A program made the translations under genes and the position numbers. Shown here one piece after another: positions 1 to 5,863 of a DNA stretch of 8,032 nt. A model generated the notes under the pieces. The model was not told where the DNA came from, searched no databases, and saw only the letters and a program-made list of their open reading frames with translations. Positions within the stretch are counted from its first letter, which is position 1. Each line of letters begins with the position of its first letter. The DNA is from Myxococcales bacterium (GTDB lineage: Bacteria; Myxococcota_A; Polyangia; Polyangiales; Polyangiaceae), in contig JANYHY010000815.1 in NCBI GenBank assembly GCA_025362165.1, forward strand, positions 1-8,032, written 5' to 3'.

Positions 1-251
1 GCGAGGTAAGGGCCAGCGCTCGTCTCGCCATGCGCCACGTGCCGAACGACGTTCGCGTGCGACAGCGCGGAGAGCGCCGAGATCTCGCGGGCAAACCGCT
101 CCGATGCGCCGTCCACGCCGTCGCGCAGCACCTTCAACGCGACCGTGCCGCCAGTGCTCTCGTCGCGCGCGCGATAGACGTGCCCCATCCCGCCCGAGCC
201 CGCGAGCGACTCGATGAAGAAGCGACCGTCGATCGTGGAGGCAAGCTCCAT
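1..251 (-). CDS. Serine/threonine protein kinase, N-terminal part (runs off left edge)
   Basis: This is the first 83 codons of a Hanks-type Ser/Thr protein kinase, which would transfer phosphate from ATP to protein Ser/Thr. The N-lobe is clear. The glycine-rich ATP loop (GSGGMGHVYRA) is at residues 18-28, the ATP-anchoring lysine is K40 in VALKVL, the alpha-C glutamate is probably E56 in RFAREI, and the HxN signature before strand 4 is LSHANVV at 63-69. The catalytic loop (HRD) and DFG motif lie outside the window, so activity cannot be judged. The start is the first ATG after an in-frame TGA just upstream, with GGAG nine bases before it. It begins 38 bases after the aldo/keto reductase stop on the same strand, so it is likely the third gene of the manC transcript. 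Its substrates are unknown. Confidence 0.88.
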   Translation of the reverse strand, partial: MELASTIDGRFFIESLAGSGGMGHVYRARDESTGGTVALKVLRDGVDGASERFAREISALSALSHANVVRHVAHGETSAGPYL

Positions 252-289
252 CCGAGCATGCTCCGCTCAACGCCGCCAGGAGGCAACAC

Positions 290-1198
290 TCAGCGCGCGG
301 CGGTAATCTCTTTCAACTCTTCGGCGTCGAGTCGCACCGTGCGCGCGTTCCAGTTCTCTTCCAGATGCGCCACTGAGCTCGTTCCTGGGATCGGCACGAT
401 CGTCGGGGAGCGGGCGAGCAGCCACGCGAGCGCTACCTGCGATTCGGTGAGCTTCTTCCGCGCCGCGATCGCCGTGATCGCTGGGTTGTCTCGGCGAGGC
501 CCAGGTATCGCGAGCGAGAAGAACGGCAGGAAAGCCATACCGTGCCGCGCGCACAGATCGACGATCTCCTCCTGCCCCTCGGTCGATGCGTGTGGCAGCT
601 TGCCGAGCTTCTTCTCGCCCTGCGCGACGTTGTACAGGTTCGACACGCCGACGATCTTGGCGCGCGACATCGCATCCTCGAGCTGTAGAGGAGTCACGTT
701 CGAGAGCGCGATGTGCCGAATCTTGCCCTCCTTCTGCAGCGCGACCATCGCGTCGAGTGCCTCGCGGAAAGGCACCTCCGTGTGCGGGATCCATCGTAGG
801 TGCACGACGTCGACCCGCTCGAGCCCGAGCAGACGCAGATCGGTCTCGCAGCCGTCGCGCAGCTCCTCGGGGCGCAGCGCGGAGGCCCATGACTTGTCAT
901 CTTTGCGACGACCGCCGAGCTTGGTCACGAGCACGAGATCCTTCGGGTACGGGTGCAGCACCTCCTTGATGAGCTCGTTGGAGACGTGAGGGCCGTAGTA
1001 CCAAGAGGTGTCGATCAAGTTGATGCCTAACTCAATCGCACGGCGGAGCACCGCGCGCGCTGCGGCGGGATCCTTCGGCGGTCCCCAGACCATCGGACCT
1101 GGGAGCTGCATCGCCCCGAAGCCCAGACGGCGAACCTCGAGATCTCCAATGCGTGTCGTCTCTACTAGTGCGGGGGGCGCGTGCGCGAAGTTGGTCAT
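290..1198 (-). CDS. Aldo/keto reductase, YdbC/PdxI-like
   Basis: A complete 302-residue NADPH-dependent aldo/keto reductase, a cytosolic TIM-barrel enzyme that reduces aldehydes or ketones to alcohols. The catalytic tetrad is visible: D63 and Y68 in IDTSWYYG, K93 in VTKLGG and H133 in VVHLRW. The C-terminal cofactor segment IPGTSSVAHLEEN is at about 270-282. The N-terminal LGFGAMQLPGP with GPPKDP, the YGPHVSNELIKE block and the ALSNVTP block closely resemble, from memory, E. coli YdbC. That protein has been described as the pyridoxal reductase PdxI, so vitamin B6 salvage is a possible role, but the family is promiscuous and the substrate cannot be read from sequence. The ATG follows the manC stop by only 9 bases, which argues for co-transcription; its ribosome site is weak, so coupling to manC translation is plausible. 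Confidence 0.93.
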   Translation of the reverse strand: MTNFAHAPPALVETTRIGDLEVRRLGFGAMQLPGPMVWGPPKDPAAARAVLRRAIELGINLIDTSWYYGPHVSNELIKEVLHPYPKDLVLVTKLGGRRKDDKSWASALRPEELRDGCETDLRLLGLERVDVVHLRWIPHTEVPFREALDAMVALQKEGKIRHIALSNVTPLQLEDAMSRAKIVGVSNLYNVAQGEKKLGKLPHASTEGQEEIVDLCARHGMAFLPFFSLAIPGPRRDNPAITAIAARKKLTESQVALAWLLARSPTIVPIPGTSSVAHLEENWNARTVRLDAEELKEITAAR

Positions 1199-1207
1199 GC
1201 GCGAAGC

Positions 1208-2290
1208 TTAGAGCAAGTGGTCTCGCTTGTTGGCTTTCAGCGCGTCCACCACTGCGCGGACGTCTTGTGCGCGGTCGCGAGGGATGATGAGCGCGGCGTC
1301 ATCCGTCACGACGACCACGAGCCCGTGCACGCCGCACAGCGCGAACGCCTTCTTTTCAGGCCCTGTCGTGAGATCAACGACCAAGTTGCCAGACGCGTCC
1401 ACGCTCACGCTCCCCGGCGGTAGTCCGTTGTCGTGTGCGTCTTTGGTCGCGAGCTCCCACGCGCTCTCCCAGCTGCCGACGTCGTTCCACCCGAAGTCTC
1501 CTGGCGCGACCGCGATGCGCTGCTCCTTCTCCATCACGCCGTGATCGATCGAGATGGAAGGCAGACTGCCAAATAGCGCATTGACGACAATTGACTCATC
1601 ACCTGTCTTCGCGGCTTCGTCGGCGCGCATCGCGAAGTCGGCGATCGCGGGGAGGTGCGCTTTCACGGCGTCCATGAAGACCGCGCCAGAGAAGAAGAAC
1701 ATCCCCGCGTTCCAGAGGTACCTCTTCGAAGCCACGTATTGTTCAGCGCGCGCGCGATCGGGCTTCTCGACGAAGCCCGCAGCTCGGTGCAGGCCTGGGG
1801 CGAGTCGCTCGCCCATCTCGATGTAGCCGTAGCCGGTCTCCGCGCGTGTCGGGACGATACCGATCGTAGTCAATAGTCCCTTGTCTGCTCCGAGCACGGC
1901 GCGATCGATCGCTTCTAGGAACGCGGGCTCGTCGGCGATGAAGTGATCGGCCGGAAAGACGGCGACGACCGCGTCGGGATCGCGGCGCAGGATCGTCGCG
2001 GTCGCCCAAGCGACGCATGGCGCGGTGTTGCGTGGAGCAGGCTCGGCGAGCAACTGCGCGCGCGGCACTTGCGGCAGCGTAGCGGCGGTCGCTTCCAAGA
2101 GGTGGGCACCTGTCGCGACGTACACGCGGTCCGCCGAGATTCGTGGCGACAAGCGCCGAACCGTCGCGGTCAGCAACGTCTCCTTCCCCGCGAGCGCGAG
2201 CAGTTGCTTGGGACGAAGAGACCGCGATGCAGGCCAAAACCGAGTGCCTGCGCCGCCCGCCATGATCACCGCGTACAGATGAGGGTTCAT
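1208..2290 (-). CDS. manC: Mannose-1-phosphate guanylyltransferase (GDP-mannose pyrophosphorylase)
   Basis: A complete 360-residue nucleotidyltransferase that makes GDP-mannose from mannose-1-phosphate and GTP in the cytosol, a donor for polysaccharides, O-antigen and GDP-fucose. The N-terminal signature AGGAGTRFWPASRSLRPKQL is at 11-30 and binds nucleotide. It is followed by EPAPRNTAP (83-91), FPADHF (112-117, metal and nucleotide site), TGYGYIEMG (152-160), FVEKP (173-177), WNAGMF (193-198), SIDHGVMEK (247-255) and GWNDVGSW (267-274). All are expected for this family and in order. The length matches the monofunctional form, with no phosphomannose isomerase domain at the C-terminus. It is the first gene of a probable manC, aldo/keto reductase, kinase transcript and is divergent from the PDZ/NuoH-like gene. 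Its start is the ATG directly before the conserved first beta strand. No phosphomannomutase or glycosyltransferase lies in view. Confidence 0.95.
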   Translation of the reverse strand: MNPHLYAVIMAGGAGTRFWPASRSLRPKQLLALAGKETLLTATVRRLSPRISADRVYVATGAHLLEATAATLPQVPRAQLLAEPAPRNTAPCVAWATATILRRDPDAVVAVFPADHFIADEPAFLEAIDRAVLGADKGLLTTIGIVPTRAETGYGYIEMGERLAPGLHRAAGFVEKPDRARAEQYVASKRYLWNAGMFFFSGAVFMDAVKAHLPAIADFAMRADEAAKTGDESIVVNALFGSLPSISIDHGVMEKEQRIAVAPGDFGWNDVGSWESAWELATKDAHDNGLPPGSVSVDASGNLVVDLTTGPEKKAFALCGVHGLVVVVTDDAALIIPRDRAQDVRAVVDALKANKRDHLL

Positions 2291-2359
2291 CGGGGTCTCT
2301 ATCTTAGGCGCACGGCTCGAAAGTTGGCCGAAAACCGCCGGGAAGATAAGTACGGAGCG
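2291..2359. promoter_or_regulatory. Divergent intergenic region between manC and the PDZ/NuoH-like gene
   Basis: This 69-base gap must hold the 5' signals of two divergently read genes. It is less GC-rich than its surroundings. On the minus strand TAAGAT lies about 15 bases before the manC ATG. No convincing -35/-10 pair was found for either direction, so the call rests on gene orientation only. Confidence 0.4.
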
Positions 2360-4018
2360 ATGCGTTGGCGCGCGTTCTTGCTCCTCTTGATGTTGTGGCT
2401 GGTGGGCTGCGAGCGCATGCCCACCGCCCCGCTGCTCGAGCTGTCGTCGGTGACGCCCAAGCGCGTGGAGCTCGGCGACGAGCTGGAGATCGACGGCGCA
2501 AACCTCCCTGAAGGTCGCGAGGGGCGAGTGCTGCTACGTGGCACGTTGTATCGCCCAGGAGAGTCTCCACAAGACGTAGAGCTCGAGACGACGGGTCGCG
2601 TGGTGGCGCGCGATCGAATCCTCGTGCCCATCGGCGACGAACTCATGGGCTCGCTTTGCGGCGCGGGACGTTCAGCCGTGCACACCACGTTCAATGGTTC
2701 GGTCGATGTGATCTTCGCCGCGCAGCGCCTTGGCGCTCCTCCGGTATCGGGGACCGTGGATGGTGTCGAGCTCGACGCGACGCCGCAAGGCATACGGCGC
2801 GACGAGGATGACGGCGTGCGTGCGCTCGCTGCGATCGGCATCCATCTGGGTCCGCCAACCGACGAAGCGATCTCGGGCCTGTCCATCGCGTCAGTCGATC
2901 CTGGATCTCGCGCGCAGAGCGCGGGGATCGGCGCAGGGGATCGCCTGCTCTCGTTCGCGAAGGTCCGCGCGCTCGATCCGAGCGACGTAGCGCTGCCGCC
3001 CGGACGCACGTCGACCACCGCGCGCGTAGCTCACGGCTTCCAAAGCGATCGCGCGAGCGTCGCCGACGAGGAAGAGCTCACCATCTCGATCGACGGAGTC
3101 GCCCCTCCTGCTCGCGGTCGCATGACTCTTGGGCTCGCGCTCGCAGCGCTGGTCGCGGTCGCCATCTTCGCGCTCATCGGTCCATTCGCACGCGTGCTCG
3201 CGTGGACGGAGCGTCGTCTCGGCGAAGCTTCGAGCGCACCATCGTCGGCCAAGAGCGCGTCGACAGCGGCCCTCTTGGTTTCTTGCGCGCTCGTGCTGCC
3301 TCTCGGCAGATGGCTCTTCGCCGCGCGCGTCGACCTCGCGCTCGTGACCGTGACCGTACAGCTCGCGTGGCTCGCGCTCGCGATCTCATCCGCGCGAGGG
3401 CTAAAAGACGCCGCGTCGAAGGCGCTCGACCATGGCGCTCGTGCGATCCCCGTGTTCGTATCGATCGCGGTGATCGGCGCGCGTGACGGCGCGCTCGCGG
3501 CGGGCGACGTGTTGCGAGCGCAAGGCGCCGAGCCGTGGGCGACGACCCTCGCTCGGTCGCCGGTCGGTGTCTTGCTGCTCGGGCTCTTGCTCGCGCCGTG
3601 GCTCTTGCCGTCGCCGGACAACGGAGGCGCGCGGGCTCGCGTCCCCACGATCTTGAGCTGTGCGGTCGCTGCCACCGCCCTGCTAGGCGGTTGGCGGTTC
3701 TTCGGCGCGGCCCCGACACAGCTCACCGCGCTTGGGCTCGCCGCATTTCTGGTGAAGACCGGCGCCTTGTTCACGCTCGTCACTTGGGCGAGACGCTCGC
3801 TGCCGATCGTGTCGACGCGCGCGTGGGTCCGTGTCCTTTTGCCTCTCGCCGGAGCGACCGCGAGCGTTGACTTGATATGTCAACGATTGGAGGTCCCGGC
3901 GATAGCGGGTGCGATCACCGCGTTGGCCGCGCTCACGCTGCTGGCCTTCGTGATCTTGCGCGCGAAGCGAATCTCCTCCGGCCACTCCCCCCGCGTCCAC
4001 GCCGACGCGCTGTTGTGA
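2360..4018 (+). CDS. Lipoprotein with IPT-like and PDZ-like domains fused to a degenerate NuoH-like membrane domain
   Basis: 552 residues. Residues 1-17 form a lipoprotein signal peptide (MRWR, hydrophobic core, lipobox LVGC, Cys17). Residues 29-60 resemble the start of an IPT/TIG fold (SVTPKRVELGDELEIDGANL). Residues 152-248 look like a PDZ domain with the signature DPGSRAQSAGIGAGDRLLSF at 180-199. From 256 on there are eight or nine hydrophobic helices, about 256-277, 301-320, 324-344, 361-375, 399-417, 428-448, 455-477, 488-508 and 512-533. Several blocks recall the complex I subunit NuoH: AWTERRLG after the first helix (E. coli has WYERRLLG); an S-x3-K-x8-A region at 343-360 followed by AQG; GGW at 443-445; LVKTG at 464-468; and TWARRSLP followed by WVRVLLPLA. 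The acidic quinone-site loop of NuoH is missing. The ATG is chosen because it begins the signal peptide; the frame is open further upstream but only antisense to manC. The gene is monocistronic and function is unknown. The NuoH relationship was judged by eye. Confidence 0.85.
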   Translation: MRWRAFLLLLMLWLVGCERMPTAPLLELSSVTPKRVELGDELEIDGANLPEGREGRVLLRGTLYRPGESPQDVELETTGRVVARDRILVPIGDELMGSLCGAGRSAVHTTFNGSVDVIFAAQRLGAPPVSGTVDGVELDATPQGIRRDEDDGVRALAAIGIHLGPPTDEAISGLSIASVDPGSRAQSAGIGAGDRLLSFAKVRALDPSDVALPPGRTSTTARVAHGFQSDRASVADEEELTISIDGVAPPARGRMTLGLALAALVAVAIFALIGPFARVLAWTERRLGEASSAPSSAKSASTAALLVSCALVLPLGRWLFAARVDLALVTVTVQLAWLALAISSARGLKDAASKALDHGARAIPVFVSIAVIGARDGALAAGDVLRAQGAEPWATTLARSPVGVLLLGLLLAPWLLPSPDNGGARARVPTILSCAVAATALLGGWRFFGAAPTQLTALGLAAFLVKTGALFTLVTWARRSLPIVSTRAWVRVLLPLAGATASVDLICQRLEVPAIAGAITALAALTLLAFVILRAKRISSGHSPRVHADALL

Positions 4019-4019
4019 G

Positions 4020-4054
4020 CTAGTGCCTCGATTCTATTGAATCGACGGCACTAG
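4020..4054. terminator. Strong hairpin after the PDZ/NuoH-like gene, possible bidirectional terminator
   Basis: The arm CTAGTGCCTCGATTC (4020-4034) pairs with GAATCGA-C-GGCACTAG (4039-4054) across loop TATT. That gives 15 base pairs and one bulged C at 4046. It begins one base after the stop codon at 4016-4018. There is no U tract, so a classical intrinsic terminator is not shown; position and stability suggest a transcript end or 3' end protection. Confidence 0.5.
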
Positions 4055-4076
4055 GAAATTCGCGGCAGCGAATTTC
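4055..4076. repeat. Perfect 9-bp hairpin
   Basis: GAAATTCGC (4055-4063) and GCGAATTTC (4068-4076) are perfect inverse complements around the loop GGCA. The hairpin directly abuts the preceding one, as in tightly packed palindromic elements. It is part of the 4020-4176 element. Confidence 0.7.
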
Positions 4077-4081
4077 GGGGT

Positions 4082-4096
4082 TTGGGCGAAGCCCAA
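4082..4096. repeat. 6-bp hairpin with GAA triloop
   Basis: TTGGGC (4082-4087) and GCCCAA (4091-4096) are inverse complements around GAA. The GCGAAGC core resembles the very stable GNA-type mini-hairpin and recurs in the first arm of the cloverleaf (GCAGC-GAA-GCTGC). Confidence 0.6.
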
Positions 4097-4103
4097 GTAG
4101 ACC

Positions 4104-4176
4104 GTCTAGTGCCGCGATTTGCAGCGAAGCTGCTCGTGCGCAGCACCCGTCGTTCGACGGAATCGCGGCGCTAGAC
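4104..4176. repeat. Cloverleaf palindrome: long stem with three apical hairpins
   Basis: GTCTAGTGCCGCGATT (4104-4119) pairs with AATCGCGGCGCTAGAC (4161-4176). That is sixteen pairs including one G-T wobble at 4110/4170, plus a possible T-G pair at 4120/4160. The head is filled by three small hairpins in a row: GCAGC-GAA-GCTGC (4121-4133), GTGC-GCA-GCAC (4136-4146) and CGTCG-TT-CGACG (4148-4159), with only three unpaired bases between them. An alternative pairing of GCTGC at 4129 with GCAGC at 4140 exists. The right arm overlaps the last two codons of the carboxyltransferase gene. Confidence 0.7.
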
Positions 4177-5727
4177 CGGCGGTATCAAATGCTTTCGCTT
4201 GGGGCGCGCCTCCGAGCGACGCGTGCACCGCGCGAACCTCTTGATGATCTCGCCGCGCAAGAGCTCTCCAGGGACCACCGCGTCCACCACGAGCTCGTTC
4301 GCGAGCTTCATCAGGTCGACGTCTGCCTTGTACTCGGCTTGCAGCTTCTCCTCGAAGGCCTTGCGCTCGGCGCCCTCTGGCACCTCTTGGATCTTGTTGA
4401 AGTAGACCGCATTCACGGCGGGCTTCGGGCCCATCACTGCGATCGACGCGCCGGCGAGCGCGAGGCACGCGTCTGGCTCGAACGCCGGGCCGCACATCGC
4501 GTATAGACCTGCGCCGTAGGCCTTGCGGACGATGACGCTCACTCGTGGCACGGTCGCCTCGCTCACAGCGGCGATCATCTTCGCGCCCGCGCGGATGATG
4601 CCTTGTCGCTCGACCTTCGTGCCGATCATGAAGCCGGGTACGTCCGCGAGATACAGCAGCGGGATGTTGAACGCGTCGCACAGCCAGATGAAGCGTGCGG
4701 CTTTGTCCGCGCTGTCCACGAAGAGGATTCCGCCCAGGAATTTAGGCTGATTGGCGATGATGCCGACGACCTTGCCATCCATGCGTGCGAGCCCGGTGAG
4801 CATCTCGCGCGCGAAGAGCTGCTTGATCTCGCACCACGTCCCCGCGTCGATGAGCTCACCGATGACGGCCATCATGTCGAAGTATTTGTTCTCGTCGGCG
4901 GGGATGATCTCCTCGAGCCTCTTTCCACTAGTCGCAGGCGCGACGGGCGCGGCGTCCGGCGGGAGCTCAGACTCGTTGCTCGGGAAGTATCCCAAGTAGC
5001 GCTTGCAGAACGCGATCGCCTCGTCCTCGGATTTGACGAGCACGTCTCCGCATCCGGACACCGAGCAGTGCATCTTGGCTCCGCCCATCTCCTCGAGCGC
5101 GGCCTTCTCACCCTTCTCCGCGAGCGTCGTGTCGCCGATGACCGCCGCGGCCATGCGCGGTGAGCCGAGATACATGCTCGCGTTCTGATCGACCATCACC
5201 ACGATGTCACAGAACGCCGGGATGTACGCCCCGCCCGCCGCGCTCGGCCCGAAGAGGAGACACACCTGGGGCATCTGTCCGCTCATCTGCACTTGGTTGT
5301 AGAAGATGCGGCCTGCGCCACGTCGTCCGGGGAACATCTGGATCTGGTCGGTGATGCGCGCGCCCGCGGAGTCCACCAAGTAGAGCATCGGCACGCGTAG
5401 GCGCAGCGCGAGCTCTTGGATGCGGAGGATCTTCTCCACCGTGCGCGCGCCCCACGAGCCAGCCTTGACAGTGGAGTCATTGGCCATGATGGCCACGTCT
5501 CGTCCGGCGATGCGCGCAGTGCCCGTGATCACGCCGTCCGCGGAGAGATCCTTGCCGAGGTTGTTCGCGAGCGCGGCGTCTTCCACGAAAGTGCCCGGGT
5601 CGACGAGACGCGCGATTCTCTCCCTCGCGAACAGCTTGCCGACCTCTGCGTTCTTCTCGTGGTACTTCGCCGCGCCGCCTTGATGAACGCGCGCGAGGGT
5701 CTCTGCGACCTTCTTCTCGGATGACAT
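4171..5727 (-). CDS. Acyl-CoA carboxylase, carboxyltransferase (beta) subunit
   Basis: A complete 518-residue carboxyltransferase of the biotin-dependent acyl-CoA carboxylase family. It moves carboxyl from carboxybiotin to an acyl-CoA in the cytosol, in propionyl-, methylcrotonyl- or acetyl-CoA metabolism. Two crotonase-fold halves are visible. The N-half has IMANDSTVKAGSWG (80-93), YLVDSAGARI (116-125) and oxyanion loop FGPSAAGGAYIP (159-170). The C-half has NQPKFLGG (326-333), YLADVPGFMIGTKVE (359-373), GAKMIAAV (381-388) and RKAYGAGLYAMCGPAF (401-416). The tail KRKHLIPPV resembles the usual basic-plus-NIPL end. The AYGAG...MCG signature is nearer methylcrotonyl-CoA carboxylase than the AYGGAYDVM of propionyl-CoA carboxylase, so the substrate is left open. 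No biotin carboxylase or biotinyl gene is adjacent. No clear ribosome site precedes the ATG. The TAG stop lies inside the palindromic element. Confidence 0.95.
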   Translation of the reverse strand: MSSEKKVAETLARVHQGGAAKYHEKNAEVGKLFARERIARLVDPGTFVEDAALANNLGKDLSADGVITGTARIAGRDVAIMANDSTVKAGSWGARTVEKILRIQELALRLRVPMLYLVDSAGARITDQIQMFPGRRGAGRIFYNQVQMSGQMPQVCLLFGPSAAGGAYIPAFCDIVVMVDQNASMYLGSPRMAAAVIGDTTLAEKGEKAALEEMGGAKMHCSVSGCGDVLVKSEDEAIAFCKRYLGYFPSNESELPPDAAPVAPATSGKRLEEIIPADENKYFDMMAVIGELIDAGTWCEIKQLFAREMLTGLARMDGKVVGIIANQPKFLGGILFVDSADKAARFIWLCDAFNIPLLYLADVPGFMIGTKVERQGIIRAGAKMIAAVSEATVPRVSVIVRKAYGAGLYAMCGPAFEPDACLALAGASIAVMGPKPAVNAVYFNKIQEVPEGAERKAFEEKLQAEYKADVDLMKLANELVVDAVVPGELLRGEIIKRFARCTRRSEARPKRKHLIPPV

Positions 5728-5863
5728 GAGAACGGTGCGTTAGCACAGCCTCGCCCGTTCTCTGCGGCTCACGCGCGTTCAGGTCGGACGTGTCGCACCT
5801 GTTTCTAGGGTGGTCGTGAAACCCGTTCCCAAACCTGTTTTTCTCCCGCATCATCGGCGTCTC
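5728..5863. promoter_or_regulatory. Divergent intergenic region between carboxyltransferase and HhH/coiled-coil genes
   Basis: About 136 bases must carry start signals for genes leaving in both directions. ACCTGTTT occurs twice in direct orientation, at 5797-5804 and 5833-5840, 36 bases apart. No convincing sigma-70 -35/-10 pair was found. If translation of the right-hand gene starts at GTG 5816, which has AGGG five bases upstream, the region is shorter. Confidence 0.35.

Larger units (their letters stand above)
4020..4176. repeat. Compact palindromic intergenic element (REP/MITE-like), four hairpin structures
   Basis: The whole gap between two convergent genes is palindromic. Four copies of a roughly 15-base motif are present: CTAGTGCCTCGATTC at 4020, its inverse GAATCGACGGCACTAG at 4039, CTAGTGCCGCGATTT at 4106, and the inverse GAATCGCGGCGCTAG at 4160. 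The outer ends (4020-4034 and 4160-4174) form an imperfect terminal inverted repeat matching at 13 of 15 positions. Motif pairs enclose a short hairpin on the left and a cloverleaf on the right, with two more hairpins between. It carries no reading frame. Non-coding, palindrome-rich and precisely bounded, it fits a REP or MITE family; whether it recurs in the genome cannot be seen here. Confidence 0.75.

Noticed and set aside
254..263. Perfect palindrome GAGCATGCTC just before the kinase start
   Set aside because: As RNA it gives only three pairs around a four-base loop, and a single 10-base palindrome is expected by chance in a window of this size. It overlaps the GGAG ribosome site, but nothing else supports regulation.
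30..989. A 319-codon open frame on the plus strand opposite the aldo/keto reductase and kinase
   Set aside because: Its translation is Arg/Ser/Pro-rich with no domain, and the opposite strand carries a full catalytic tetrad and a kinase N-lobe. It is an antisense shadow of GC-rich codons.
2324..2352. Putative sigma-70 promoter TTGGCC - 17 bases - TAAGTA for the PDZ/NuoH-like gene
   Set aside because: The -10 match is poor and would start transcription about two bases before the ATG. It is not strong enough to annotate.
1943..2359. N-terminal extension of the PDZ/NuoH-like gene
   Set aside because: The frame is open upstream, but this part lies antisense to conserved manC motifs and reads as low-complexity basic sequence. 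The signal peptide begins exactly at ATG 2360.
2299..3783. Two long minus-strand frames (2299-3018 and 3031-3783) opposite the PDZ/NuoH-like gene
   Set aside because: Ser/Arg/Ala-rich translations without motifs, whereas the plus strand shows a lipobox, PDZ signature and membrane helices.
4104..4176. tRNA gene or integron attC site in the cloverleaf
   Set aside because: The closing stem is far too long and the arms have 2-3 base loops, with no anticodon loop of seven and no CCA-adjacent structure. The GTTCGA at 4152-4157 is a chance T-loop look-alike. The attC core sites RYYYAAC/GTTRRRY are missing.
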